A stretch of DNA of 19,283 nucleotides from an uncultured Chlamydiae bacterium (GTDB lineage Bacteria; Chlamydiota; Chlamydiia; Chlamydiales; SM23-39): positions 1 to 19,283 of the forward strand of contig CAISYW010000141.1 in NCBI GenBank assembly GCA_903889795.1, given 5' to 3'. Under the pieces are notes generated by a model. That model was not told the origin of the DNA, did not search any database, and worked only from the letters and a program-made list of their open reading frames with translations. Made by a program: the position numbers and the translations under genes. This document shows positions 1-8,558 of the stretch, piece by piece; the first letter of the stretch is position 1; every line of letters begins with the position of its first letter.

Positions 1-102
1 ATTCTCACACCGGAGCTTGAAAACCGGCTCTCCAAACAGCTCAATTTTCCGAGATTCGATCCGCACGAACAACCTATTCCGGAGAAAGATGATTTTCGTT
101 AG
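1..102 (+). CDS. ytgCR: 3' end of a DtxR/MntR-type metal regulator, probably the tail of a YtgCR permease-regulator fusion (partial)
   Basis: An open frame enters from the left edge and stops at TAG 100-102, giving 33 visible residues. They end in RFDPHEQPIP, which resembles the DPHG-x-x-IP segment after the metal-binding helices of DtxR/MntR/IdeR repressors. In Chlamydia trachomatis the gene before ytgD (CT069) is a fusion of an ABC permease with a C-terminal DtxR-like repressor (YtgR), so the same fusion is likely here. The last 14 bases overlap the start of ytgD, consistent with translational coupling. The permease half lies outside the window, so a free-standing MntR cannot be excluded. 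The regulator tail is seen; the fusion is inferred. Confidence 0.62.
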   Translation: MLTPELENRLSKQLNFPRFDPHEQPIPEKDDFR

Positions 103-1048
103 CAGGGCAGTTTCTCCCTATTGGGATAACAATTTCTGGGAATTTTTCGCCACATTGGGTAAACGGCTGATGCATATTGCTTGTGACAGCGGTTCTTTGG
201 CGTTTGACGAGCTGCAGCTCATGGTTCTCATTTGCATCGCTATTGCCTGCGGCCTGCTCGGTCCCTTGCTCGTTCTTAAGCGTATGGTCATGCTCGCCAA
301 TTCGCTATCCCACACCATCTTGTTAGGCCTCGCAATCAGCTTTCTTGTGTCGAGCGCGCTTTTTCGAACGGCCGGATTCGATATGACCCATCTGTTTTGC
401 GGTGCGCTCATTGCCGCGCTTCTCACCGTTTTAATGACGAGCGCACTGACGACGATTTTTCATCTTCAGGAAGATGCGAGTGTCGGCCTGGTTTTTTCGA
501 CGCTTTTTGCCCTTGGGATCATTACCGTGACTCTTTTTACACGCGATGTTCACTTGAGCGTTGAGGTGGTGATGGGAAATGTGGATGCGCTCAAAAGGGA
601 GGATCTTCAATTGGCGGGCTCTCTGGCTATGATCAATATGATATTCGTTTTCATTTTTTATTGGCCCTTGCAGTTTTCATCTTTTGATCGCTTTCTCGCG
701 GCGTCTATGGGCGTCCGTTGCGGATTCATTCATACGGCGCTTCTAATTTTGGTCGCCGCCAGCTGCGTTGGCGCTTTTCGCGCCGTCGGGGTTTTGCTTG
801 TCCTTTCGTTTCTTGTCGGTCCCTACCTCACGGCACGTCTTTTTTTCCACCGACTATGGCAACTGCTCATTGCAACGCCTCTCATTGGAGTCGGAGCTGC
901 GCTTTTGGGAGTGGCTTTGGCTCGGCATTTGCTAACGGTATTTGATATGGCTTTATCGACCGGAGCGATTGTGGCTACTTTGATCGCTGTTTTTTATCCC
1001 ATCGCCTATATCATAAAAATCTCATTTCAAAAGAGAGTCATCGAATGA
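89..1048 (+). CDS. ytgD: Metal ABC transporter permease (YtgD; ZnuB/MntB/TroC family)
   Basis: This is the inner-membrane permease of an iron/manganese/zinc-type ABC importer, expected to work with a periplasmic binding protein and an ATPase encoded upstream. The ATG at 89 is chosen because GGAG lies at 81-84 and because 319 residues is close to the length of chlamydial YtgD; an upstream TTG at 17 in the same frame would only add residues overlapping the previous gene. The protein has about eight hydrophobic segments and typical ABC-3 family stretches, including GLLGPLLVLKRMVMLANSLS near residue 55 and RAVGVLLVLSFLVGP near residue 241. It overlaps the preceding regulator by 14 bases and dxr by an ATGA, so all are probably one transcript. 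The metal cannot be told from sequence. Confidence 0.88.
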   Translation: MIFVSRAVSPYWDNNFWEFFATLGKRLMHIACDSGSLAFDELQLMVLICIAIACGLLGPLLVLKRMVMLANSLSHTILLGLAISFLVSSALFRTAGFDMTHLFCGALIAALLTVLMTSALTTIFHLQEDASVGLVFSTLFALGIITVTLFTRDVHLSVEVVMGNVDALKREDLQLAGSLAMINMIFVFIFYWPLQFSSFDRFLAASMGVRCGFIHTALLILVAASCVGAFRAVGVLLVLSFLVGPYLTARLFFHRLWQLLIATPLIGVGAALLGVALARHLLTVFDMALSTGAIVATLIAVFYPIAYIIKISFQKRVIE

Positions 1049-2181
1049 AGAGAATTTCGCTGCTAGGATGCACAGGTTCGGTTGGGCGCACGACGTTAGA
1101 TGTCGTTCGTCATCTTCCGAATGAATTGCAAATTGTTGCACTTGCCGCGGGGTCTAATCTCGATCTGCTCGAACGACAAGTGAGGGAATTTCATCCCGCT
1201 ATCGTCGCCGTCGGCAATGTGGATAAGGCGATTGAATTTCAAAAACGTATGCCGGATCTTCATGTCGTGGCAGGGGAGGAGGGTCTTTGTGAAGCGGCCG
1301 CATTCGATCAAGTTGATCTGACTTTATTAGCCATGGCGGGAAATGGCGGTTTAAAGCCCGCTCTTTGCGCCATCGAAGCCGGGAAACAGATCGCAATAGC
1401 AAATAAAGAAATTTTAGTATGCGCCGGCGAGCTCATTATGCTTCGTGCTCGGAATAAGGGGGTCAAGCTGTTGCCTGTCGATAGCGAGCATTGCGCGCTA
1501 TTTCAATGCTTGCAGGGAAATGATCGCAAATCAGTACGTCGACTGATTCTCACGGCATCCGGAGGACCATTTCGCTCTTTTTCTCATGAGATGTTAGCTT
1601 CTATCACCGTTGAACAAGCCCTCTTCCATCCTAATTGGCAGATGGGGCCCAAAATTACGGTCGACTCTTCGACACTGATGAACAAGGGTCTTGAGTTAAT
1701 TGAGGCGCGCTATCTGTTTGATTGCCCCATCTCTTCGATGGATGTCATTATCCATCCGCAAAGTATCATTCATAGCTTGGTTGAATATTGCGATGGATCG
1801 ATGCTTGCCCAGATGAGCGAACCTACCATGGCGCTTCCGATTCAATACGCTTTGACTTTTCCAAAGCGGCAAGAGGGGCTTTTAGCTCCTTTTGATTTTC
1901 TAAAGCACCCCCGGTTGACCTTCGAAGCGCCTGATAGGAAAAAATTTCCTTGTTTGATGCTTGCTGAGGAGGCTTTGCGTTTAGGGCGCAGCTATCCCTG
2001 CTTTATCAATGCGGCGAATGAGGTTCTTGTAAACCGATTCCTCAATCGTGAGATCCGCTGGGTCGATATCGCGTATAAACTCGAAAAATTAATGTCTTCA
2101 CACCGGGCGATCGATGTGGTAACCTTAGAAGCGGTTCTCGCCATTGATCATGAAGCGAGAGAAAAAGCGAGGAAGTGTTAA
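1045..2181 (+). CDS. dxr: 1-deoxy-D-xylulose 5-phosphate reductoisomerase
   Basis: Converts DXP to 2-C-methyl-D-erythritol 4-phosphate with NADPH, the committed step of the MEP isoprenoid pathway in the cytoplasm. At 378 residues it is slightly shorter than E. coli Dxr (398). Visible signatures are the NADPH-binding GCTGSVG at residues 8-14, ANKE at 119-122, the metal ligands D146 and E148 in PVDSEH, the TASGG segment at 170-174, and N213, K214 and E217 in STLMNKGLELIE, which provide substrate contacts and the third metal ligand. The start overlaps the ytgD stop in ATGA, indicating coupled translation. The order ytgD-dxr-rseP is the one known from Chlamydia. No odd residues were noticed. Confidence 0.97.
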   Translation: MKRISLLGCTGSVGRTTLDVVRHLPNELQIVALAAGSNLDLLERQVREFHPAIVAVGNVDKAIEFQKRMPDLHVVAGEEGLCEAAAFDQVDLTLLAMAGNGGLKPALCAIEAGKQIAIANKEILVCAGELIMLRARNKGVKLLPVDSEHCALFQCLQGNDRKSVRRLILTASGGPFRSFSHEMLASITVEQALFHPNWQMGPKITVDSSTLMNKGLELIEARYLFDCPISSMDVIIHPQSIIHSLVEYCDGSMLAQMSEPTMALPIQYALTFPKRQEGLLAPFDFLKHPRLTFEAPDRKKFPCLMLAEEALRLGRSYPCFINAANEVLVNRFLNREIRWVDIAYKLEKLMSSHRAIDVVTLEAVLAIDHEAREKARKC

Positions 2182-2184
2182 TTC

Positions 2185-4128
2185 ATGTTCGAGCATTTAT
2201 TTTATATCCTGCTCGCGATTTTGGGATTGGGATTCCTCGTCTTCATTCATGAGCTGGGCCATTTTTGGATCGCTCGCCGGGAAGGTATGAATGTCGAGGC
2301 TTTCTCGATTGGTTTTGGACGTCCCATTTATTCCTGGATAAAAAATGGCGTGCGCTGGCAAATCGGCTGGCTGCCCTTCGGCGGTTTTGTGAAGATCGCC
2401 GGTATGCAGAGAGAGGGGAGTCTCGAACCTCACGAAATCAATAATGGTTTTTACAGCAAGCGTCCGATACAGCGCATTCGGGTCGCCTTGATGGGTCCCC
2501 TCGTCAATATCATCTTTGCGTTGGCCGCATTTGCTTTGTTGTGGATCGGCGGCGGGCGGAATAAAAATTTTTCTGAGTTTACTCATCGTATCGGCTGGGT
2601 TGATCCGAAATCCGCTCTTTATGAGCAGGGTGTGCGCCCGGGCGATGTGATTCAATCATACGATGGCCGTCCTTTCGATGGAATCAAGGATTTGCTGATT
2701 GCTTCGATTATGAAAGACGATGTCAATCGAATCGAAGGCTATAAAATTGACTATCTTTCGGGCCAGCATACCAATTTTGATTATACTCTCAAGACCTATG
2801 AGAATCCGTCGTCTAAATCGAAAGATAAGCTAATGACGATTGGCGTCTTAACGCCGGCGCAATATCTGATTTTCGATCGTCAAAGCAATTTGATGGAAAG
2901 CGGCGCGCCCATGTATTCGAGCGGGATTGAGCAGAACGATCGGCTTTTGTGGGTCGATGGCGAAATGATCTTTTCGCTCAATCAGCTGAAATCGGTGATT
3001 AACGAATCCACGGCCTTTTTGACTGTTCGACGCGGAGATCAGGTATTTCAAACGAAAGTTCCCCGCATTCATATTGATGATTTAAAGATGACGCCTGTTC
3101 AGCAAGCTGAGCTGGATGACTGGCAGCATGAAGCGGAAATTAAGGGGCGTTTGCAGGATCTCTATTTTATTCCTTATCTTTTGTCTCCGAAGGGACAGGT
3201 AGAAATGCGCCTCGACTTTATTGTCGCCGAGGATCAAGAAAAAGCATTTGAACGTTGTCAGCGCTGCTCTCATTTTAATCCTTTGCAAGAAGACGACCAG
3301 ATTTTGGCTGTCGACGGTCAAAGCGTCAGCTCTTCATATGATTTGCTGCAGAATCTTCAAGAGAGGCATGTTCTTCTCATTGTCCAACGCGACCCGGCGG
3401 CCGTTCAAAAAGTATCAACGAAAGACGCTGATCAAGATTTTGAATCGCTGCTGAATTTGCAGGATCTGAACGCGATTGTCTCGACCATTGGCACCAGTCA
3501 TTCCATCAGCCAGGCGGGTCATTTGGCCTTGTTAACACCGGTTGTTCCCAAGCCAATGATGGAAGTTCCTGTTTCTCAAGAAATTCAGCGCCTCCGTGAT
3601 AAACAGTTTGCGGCTATTAAAAAAGAGATCGAATCGATATCGGACGTACAAAAGCGCCAAGAACAGCTCAAAGAGCTGGAGCGAAGCCGCCGTGGTGTGA
3701 TTTTGGGACTCATTTTCAAAGATCGCACTGTGATATATAATCCTTCGCCGATTCAGCAATTTGTCGAAATTCTTGAAGATACATGGCGTACGTTGGGGGG
3801 GCTTTTCTCCGGATCGGTCAATCCCAAATATTTAAGCGGCCCTATCGGAATCGTACAAGTAATCCATCAGAGCTGGGAAGAGGGTTCGAAAGAGGCTCTA
3901 TTTTGGATGGCGGTCATCAGTCTCAATTTGGGCGTGATCAATCTGTTGCCGATCCCCGTATTAGACGGCGGTCATATTTTCTTCTCTTTGTATGAGGCGA
4001 TTACCAAGAAACGGTTGAGTGGAAAAACCATGGAACGTCTCATTATTCCATTTGTCGCAATTCTTATTTCTTTCTTTATTTTCATTACTTTTCATGATGT
4101 TTTGCGTCTCTTTTCGAAATTCTTTTGA
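2185..4128 (+). CDS. rseP: Site-2 zinc metalloprotease RseP/YaeL, enlarged, with three PDZ-like segments
   Basis: An intramembrane metalloprotease (M50 family) that cuts membrane-anchored substrates such as anti-sigma factors or signal-peptide remnants. Zinc ligands are visible in HELGH at residues 22-26, in the first membrane helix, and in the LDG motif at 593-595 (NLLPIPVLDGGH). The C-terminus has a further hydrophobic segment at about 620-637. Between the catalytic parts are three stretches resembling PDZ cores with a D-x-x-x-x-x-DG pattern, near residues 150-165, 245-262 and 362-380. A charged, probably helical stretch spans 465-503. At 647 residues it is far longer than E. coli RseP (about 450), but chlamydial homologues are also long. 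It starts three bases after dxr stops, with GAGGAAG upstream, so it is co-transcribed. Confidence 0.95.
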   Translation: MFEHLFYILLAILGLGFLVFIHELGHFWIARREGMNVEAFSIGFGRPIYSWIKNGVRWQIGWLPFGGFVKIAGMQREGSLEPHEINNGFYSKRPIQRIRVALMGPLVNIIFALAAFALLWIGGGRNKNFSEFTHRIGWVDPKSALYEQGVRPGDVIQSYDGRPFDGIKDLLIASIMKDDVNRIEGYKIDYLSGQHTNFDYTLKTYENPSSKSKDKLMTIGVLTPAQYLIFDRQSNLMESGAPMYSSGIEQNDRLLWVDGEMIFSLNQLKSVINESTAFLTVRRGDQVFQTKVPRIHIDDLKMTPVQQAELDDWQHEAEIKGRLQDLYFIPYLLSPKGQVEMRLDFIVAEDQEKAFERCQRCSHFNPLQEDDQILAVDGQSVSSSYDLLQNLQERHVLLIVQRDPAAVQKVSTKDADQDFESLLNLQDLNAIVSTIGTSHSISQAGHLALLTPVVPKPMMEVPVSQEIQRLRDKQFAAIKKEIESISDVQKRQEQLKELERSRRGVILGLIFKDRTVIYNPSPIQQFVEILEDTWRTLGGLFSGSVNPKYLSGPIGIVQVIHQSWEEGSKEALFWMAVISLNLGVINLLPIPVLDGGHIFFSLYEAITKKRLSGKTMERLIIPFVAILISFFIFITFHDVLRLFSKFF

Positions 4129-4181
4129 AATTTTAATAAATTTCTGTTTCTCTTATAAAATGAAGATCAAAGAGAAAAACG

Positions 4182-4670
4182 ATGAGAATTTCATTTGTAT
4201 TTATTGCAATGATTGCTTTGTTTGGCAGCTGTAGTCAGAGTGATTGGAAATCGTTGGTTGTCGATGATGAGATGATCGAGTATAAACTGCAGTCCGGTCA
4301 ATATGCTGTCGTAATTATTCTCAATGAGCGGCTGACGTTAGAGCAGGCAAAGCAAGCGGCTCGTCATCGAGCGGCTGAATTGGCAGTGAGCGGAGGATAT
4401 CGTTACTTTTTGATTCAATCTGAAACGGAAACACGTGTTGTGAAACAGCTTGTGAACTTGGAAAAAGATCTCGGCGAGATGATTATCGAGGGCGATTTTG
4501 GCAAAAGCCAGCTGAGCGCAGCTTCGATGACTGAAACTGCTTTTCCGGCTCTGAAGGTCGTATTCCAGTGCTTCGACAAAAAGCCAAAAGGCAAATCGAT
4601 CAACGCCTGTAATTTAACGGATTGCTCGAAAGTGGAGAAATGCTCCGAGACTCCCTCTGAGACTCCGTGA
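4182..4670 (+). CDS. Small lipoprotein, CC0125/CC1285-like
   Basis: A 162-residue protein with a hydrophobic N-terminal signal ending in ALFGSC, so Cys17 is a plausible lipidation site, although the residue at -3 is Phe, which is not the usual lipobox. The central segment, with RHRAAELAVSGGYRYFLI near residues 66-83, resembles the RAAE...GY-x-x-F pattern of the CC0125/CC1285 family of proteobacterial lipoproteins of unknown function. The C-terminus is Cys-containing and ends in two SETP repeats. The ATG at 4182 follows a weak AGAG. A TATAAA at 4154-4159 could be a -10 box, but no well-spaced -35 was seen, so readthrough from rseP is possible. No function is known. Confidence 0.7.
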   Translation: MRISFVFIAMIALFGSCSQSDWKSLVVDDEMIEYKLQSGQYAVVIILNERLTLEQAKQAARHRAAELAVSGGYRYFLIQSETETRVVKQLVNLEKDLGEMIIEGDFGKSQLSAASMTETAFPALKVVFQCFDKKPKGKSINACNLTDCSKVEKCSETPSETP

Positions 4671-4778
4671 GCTAATAAAGATCATTCTTCGCGCAACATT
4701 TGGCAATGAATTCTTTATAATAATACAACATTAATATTTATTAATCATTAATTATAGGAAGGATGCGTCAAGATATGG

Positions 4779-4807
4779 AAAAAGGCTCAGAGAGTTCTCT
4801 GAGCCTT
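4779..4807 (-). terminator. Rho-independent terminator of the hrcA-grpE-dnaK operon
   Basis: A perfect 11-base-pair stem (4782-4792 pairing with 4797-4807) closes a 4-base loop. Read on the minus strand it runs into a T tract (complement of the A run at 4779-4783). It begins 12 bases beyond the dnaK stop codon. It separates dnaK from the convergent lipoprotein gene and has no matching T tract on the plus strand. Confidence 0.92.
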
Positions 4808-4818
4808 AAAAAGAAAAC

Positions 4819-6720
4819 TTACTTCTTCTCGTCGTCGATGATTTCTGCTTCTTCGAAGTCGCTTTTCTTGGCTTCCGAGGAAGGATCGGAGCCAGGCGCT
4901 GCGCCTTGAGTTGAAGAAGTTTTTGCCAGCTCTTCGCCGATCTTCTGCATGTGTTCTTGCAGCTCTTGCGTTTTGGATTTCATCGCAGCCAGATCCTCGC
5001 TTTCAACAGCCTTTTTCAAGGCATCGATGCGGCTCTGGACGTCCGAGACGATATTGGCCGGAAGCTTGTCCTTGAATTCGGTGAGCGATTTTTGAGCTCG
5101 GAATACAAGTGCATCGGCTTCATTGCGCGTTTCGGCAGATTCCTTGCGCGCTTTATCTTCTGCTTCATGGATTTCGGCTTCTTTGATCTTTTGCTTGATC
5201 TCATCATCCGATAATCCCGATTTTGCTTGAATGCTGATTTTCTGTTCTTTCCCGGACTGCTTGTCCTTGGCGGAAACTTGCAGAATGCCGTCGGCGTTGA
5301 TGTCGAAGGCAACTTCGATTTGCGGCACGCCGCGGGGAGAAGGTGGAATATCGGTCAAGTCAAAGCGGCCGATTTCTTTGTTATCCCGCGCCATTTTACG
5401 CTCACCCTGGAGGACGACAATCGTCACAGCCGGCTGGTTGTCGCTGGCGGTCGAAAATATTTGCTTTTTTTGTGTCGGGATCGTGGTATTGCGATCGATG
5501 AGCGGAGTTAGAATGCCGCCGAGCGTTTCGATACCCAAAGTAAGGGGAACGACGTCGAGAAGCAAAACATCCTTCACATCGCCGGCAATCACGCCGCCCT
5601 GAATTGCTGCGCCAATAGCGACAGCTTCGTCAGGGTTGACGCTCTTGCTAGGCTCTCGGCCGAATGTATCGCGCACTTTCTGCTGAACGGAAGGCATGCG
5701 GGTCATACCGCCAACGAGAATTACCTCTCCGATATCGGATGTGGAAAGTCCTGCATCTTTTAATGCTTTTTGGCATGGCTCGACTGTGCGTTCAATGAGA
5801 TTGTGGCACAGACTTTCGAGTTTTGCGCGTGTGAGTGTCAATGTGAGGTGTTTGGGGCCGCTGGCGTCCATTGTAATGAACGGCTGGTTGATTTCAGTTG
5901 AAGCAACGCCGGACAGCTCGATTTTCGCTTTTTCGGCCGCATCGCGAAGGCGCTGCAGAGCCATTTTGTCTTTGGATAAATCGATGCCGTGTTCTTTTTT
6001 GAACTCATCGAGCAGCCATTGCATGATCTCTTGGTCGAAATCGTCGCCGCCGAGGTGAGTGTCGCCATTCGTGGAGAGCACTTCGAAAACGCCGTCGCCG
6101 ATTTCCAAAATTGAAATATCGAACGTTCCTCCGCCGAGGTCATAAACAGCAATTTTTTTATCGGTTTTGAGTTTATCGATTCCGTAGGCAAGGGCAGCCG
6201 CTGTTGGCTCAGGCAGGATGCGCTTGACATCGAGGCCGGCAATGCGCCCGGCGTCTTTGGTTGATTGACGCTGCGAGTCATTAAAATAGGCTGGAACGGT
6301 AATGATTGCTTCGGTGACTTTTTCGCCGAGGTAGCTTTCCGCCGTCTCTTTCATTTTTATTAAAATTTGTGCGGCCGCATCTTCGGGCGTTATGATCTTG
6401 TCTTCGATTTCGAAGACTGCGTCGCCGTTGTCATTTTTGCATACTTTGAAGGGAACCATTTTGGTCTCGGACTGCACTTCGGAGAACTTGCGTCCGATGA
6501 AGCGTTTTGTCGAGAACAGAGTGCGGTCAGGGTTAGTGACGGCTTGACGTTTTGCCGGAACGCCGACGGAGCGCTCGTTGCCTTTATAAGAGATCACGGA
6601 GGGCGTGGTTCGCGCACCTTCTGCGTTTGCAATGACCTTGGTCGTGCCCCCTTCCATGATGGCCACGCAAGAGTTGGTGGTGCCCAGGTCGATACCAATG
6701 ATGATTCTTTTTTTTGTCAT
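4819..6720 (-). CDS. dnaK: Molecular chaperone DnaK (Hsp70)
   Basis: ATP-dependent cytoplasmic chaperone that folds and protects proteins with DnaJ and GrpE. It has 633 residues, normal for bacteria. The ATPase phosphate-binding signature IGIDLGTTNSC is at residues 8-18, followed by VYDLGGGTFDISILEI near 190-205 and VILVGGMTRMP near 335-345. The interdomain linker and the start of the substrate domain follow in DVLLLDVVPLTLGIETLGG. The C-terminal lid is followed by a Ser/Pro/Lys-rich tail ending in acidic residues. The ATG has AGGAAA upstream. It is the last gene of the operon, 16 bases after grpE, and ends at a strong terminator. dnaJ is not in this window. Confidence 0.99.
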   Translation of the reverse strand: MTKKRIIIGIDLGTTNSCVAIMEGGTTKVIANAEGARTTPSVISYKGNERSVGVPAKRQAVTNPDRTLFSTKRFIGRKFSEVQSETKMVPFKVCKNDNGDAVFEIEDKIITPEDAAAQILIKMKETAESYLGEKVTEAIITVPAYFNDSQRQSTKDAGRIAGLDVKRILPEPTAAALAYGIDKLKTDKKIAVYDLGGGTFDISILEIGDGVFEVLSTNGDTHLGGDDFDQEIMQWLLDEFKKEHGIDLSKDKMALQRLRDAAEKAKIELSGVASTEINQPFITMDASGPKHLTLTLTRAKLESLCHNLIERTVEPCQKALKDAGLSTSDIGEVILVGGMTRMPSVQQKVRDTFGREPSKSVNPDEAVAIGAAIQGGVIAGDVKDVLLLDVVPLTLGIETLGGILTPLIDRNTTIPTQKKQIFSTASDNQPAVTIVVLQGERKMARDNKEIGRFDLTDIPPSPRGVPQIEVAFDINADGILQVSAKDKQSGKEQKISIQAKSGLSDDEIKQKIKEAEIHEAEDKARKESAETRNEADALVFRAQKSLTEFKDKLPANIVSDVQSRIDALKKAVESEDLAAMKSKTQELQEHMQKIGEELAKTSSTQGAAPGSDPSSEAKKSDFEEAEIIDDEKK

Positions 6721-6736
6721 AATTTTTCCTGTTTTT

Positions 6737-7318
6737 TTAATTTTCTGTTTGGTTCGTTGAGACCGGTTCGGGGACCGGATCTATTGCTTTGCGCGGCAAT
6801 CGCGCTACTTGTACACGTGCAGGGCGAATTGTGCGGCTCGCGCTGCGGTAACCTTTAGTGAATTCTTTGAGGATCGTTCCTTCAGGAGCGTCAAGGGTTT
6901 CAATGCTTTCCACGGCATCGTGAAAATTCGGATCGAATAGGACGCCTTCCGACTGAAGGGGTGTGATTCCGTAATTTTGCAGCACCTGCCTGAACTGAGA
7001 CAGGATCATCTGAAAACCCATCGCCCAGTTTTTTACTTCGCCGGATGCGGCTTCAGCAAAACGCAAAGCATTTTCGAAGCTATCAATCACAGGCAAAAAG
7101 TCGCAAATTGTATTTTCGATTCCGAAGCTGATGACTTCCTGTTTTTCTTTGGCCAAGCGCTTACGGGCGTTTTCTCCGTCAGCGAGTGCTCGAAGATATT
7201 TGTCCTTCATTTCGTCGAGCTCTCTTTGCAAAACAACCTGTGGGTCTTCAGGGAGAGGGGCCTCCGGTTGAACCTCAGGCGGCTGGACTAATTCGGGCAA
7301 TTCATTTTCTTGGGTCAT
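6737..7318 (-). CDS. grpE: Nucleotide exchange factor GrpE
   Basis: Promotes ADP release from DnaK. The 193-residue protein has an acidic, Pro-rich N-terminus, then a long charged helix (about residues 25-65, containing LADGENARKRLAKEKQEV) that forms the GrpE dimer stalk. The C-terminal beta-domain contains the family pattern YGITPLQSEGVLFDPNFHDAV near residues 115-135. The last 25 or so residues, after RPARVQVARLPRK, form a Pro/Thr-rich extension. It starts 3 bases after the hrcA stop and is followed by dnaK, the usual order for this heat-shock operon. Confidence 0.96.
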   Translation of the reverse strand: MTQENELPELVQPPEVQPEAPLPEDPQVVLQRELDEMKDKYLRALADGENARKRLAKEKQEVISFGIENTICDFLPVIDSFENALRFAEAASGEVKNWAMGFQMILSQFRQVLQNYGITPLQSEGVLFDPNFHDAVESIETLDAPEGTILKEFTKGYRSASRTIRPARVQVARLPRKAIDPVPEPVSTNQTEN

Positions 7319-7321
7319 GAT

Positions 7322-8491
7322 TTATCTCGTTTTGTCTTCTATAAGTATAGAGCGGTTGGCCTGGACCATGTCGCTCGAACATTCAATCCGCTGGGCGCCC
7401 GATCCTGTGGGCTGTCGGAAAGAGATCTGATGTTTGTAAAAAATGTCAGTCAGGGTGGTGCTGATCAATTCGCTAAAATGGTGGAGAAGTCCAAAGAGTT
7501 CGCGGTAAGGCACTCGCAAAGGTCCAATGAGGGCAACGGAACCGGCAATCATTTGGTTGATTCGGTAAGGGATGGCAATCACCGTATTCTCGGCGCCCGG
7601 TGCTACGTGAGGGCAAAGCTCGTCGCCAATCCAATAAGTTAGGGTCGTCTTACGGCTGCATTCTCTTAAAACGGCGCGCATCTGTTCTTCGTCTTCCAAG
7701 AGGGCCAGGCTGTTGACTACTGCGGACGCATCGCTAAATTCCGGATAGGCAAGTAGTTTGGAAACGCCGCATCGCAAAATCTCTTCCGTAGAAAAGTTCA
7801 GATATCCGACGACATGGCGCACCATCGTCTCATTGTAAATTCGCTGTGCTTGCTTGGCATGCATTTCGCGCTCAAAAGTAACGTTTTCGCCCTTGTTGAG
7901 CCGCCAGAGAAAATATTTTTCGCATTTTTTGATGAATGAGTCATCGACTTCTTGCTCGAGATAAATCGTCTCGGTGCGGATCAGGCCGAAGTCGGTTATA
8001 ATAATCGTGAGAAGCCGCATGGGATCGAGCTGGATGAGTTTCACTTCTTGAATGAAGTCCTGGTCAAAGCGCGGCATCGAGATGAAAACGGCGCACTTGG
8101 AGAGCTTGCTGAGCATTTCAGAGGCTTGATGAATGAGGGGAGCGATCTCTTTTCCCTTTTTTCGGAATACTTCCTCAAGGATGGCGCCATGGGAAGCGTC
8201 GAGTATGCCTTGGTCTTGAAAAGCATCAGCATAGAAGCGGAATGCTTTTTCGGTCGGAATTCGTCCTCCGGATGTATGAGGCTGTTTTAAGTATCCCATC
8301 GATTCGAGCTTGGCGAAATAGTTACGAATGGTCGCAGAGCTTAATGACTCGAAACCATCATCCTGAAGCGTCTGAGATCCAATGGGTTTGCCATGTTTCA
8401 AGTAGAGGTCGATCAAGCCGAACAATACGGCCTGTTCTCGGTCGTTTTTAGGTAGTTTCTTAGGTAGTAGACTTCTCAAGTTAGCACTCAT
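7322..8491 (-). CDS. hrcA: Heat-inducible transcription repressor HrcA
   Basis: Repressor of class I heat-shock genes that binds CIRCE operators and whose activity in bacteria depends on GroEL. The 389-residue length suits chlamydial HrcA. The N-terminal winged helix is clear: GSQTL near residue 38, SSATIRNYFAKLESMGYL near 51-68, and QPHTSGGRIPT near 69-79. The C-terminal part contains the family segment VIAIPYRIN followed by GSVALIGPLRVPY. After LTDIFYKHQ there is a roughly 35-residue tail, as in chlamydial homologues where an extended C-terminus modulates repression. The start ATG is embedded in a CIRCE half-site; no strong ribosome-binding site is seen. The promoter and CIRCE-like dyad lie 34-94 bases upstream, suggesting autoregulation. 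Confidence 0.96.
   Translation of the reverse strand: MSANLRSLLPKKLPKNDREQAVLFGLIDLYLKHGKPIGSQTLQDDGFESLSSATIRNYFAKLESMGYLKQPHTSGGRIPTEKAFRFYADAFQDQGILDASHGAILEEVFRKKGKEIAPLIHQASEMLSKLSKCAVFISMPRFDQDFIQEVKLIQLDPMRLLTIIITDFGLIRTETIYLEQEVDDSFIKKCEKYFLWRLNKGENVTFEREMHAKQAQRIYNETMVRHVVGYLNFSTEEILRCGVSKLLAYPEFSDASAVVNSLALLEDEEQMRAVLRECSRKTTLTYWIGDELCPHVAPGAENTVIAIPYRINQMIAGSVALIGPLRVPYRELFGLLHHFSELISTTLTDIFYKHQISFRQPTGSGAQRIECSSDMVQANRSILIEDKTR
8481..8489. promoter_or_regulatory. CIRCE half-site overlapping the hrcA start codon
   Basis: TTAGCACTC on the plus strand (GAGTGCTAA on the coding strand) matches one arm of the CIRCE consensus at 9 of 9 bases and covers the last base of the ATG and codons 2-4 of hrcA. 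The partner arm expected nine bases away, at 8499-8507, matches at only about 3 of 9 positions, so the palindrome is incomplete. It may be a relic or a weak half-operator. Confidence 0.42.
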
Positions 8492-8524
8492 AAAAATGGA
8501 TGACAGTTACTCAATCTGATTTTA

Positions 8525-8553
8525 ATTATAGCAAATGACTAAATCATGCGCAA
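8525..8553 (-). promoter_or_regulatory. Promoter of hrcA-grpE-dnaK
   Basis: On the minus strand TTGCGC (8553-8548) is followed after exactly 17 bases by a perfect TATAAT (8530-8525). The -10 ends 33 bases before the hrcA ATG. This fits the housekeeping (sigma66) promoter of chlamydiae. No other hexamer pair in the gap fits as well. Confidence 0.75.
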
Positions 8554-8558
8554 GAAAT

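Noticed and set aside
4125..4159. A TTGAAA ... TATAAA promoter before the lipoprotein gene
   Set aside because: The spacer would be 23 bases, too long; only the -10-like box is good.
5231..5602. Long frames on the plus strand inside dnaK
   Set aside because: The minus strand encodes a fully conserved DnaK, so these are shadows of its codon bias.
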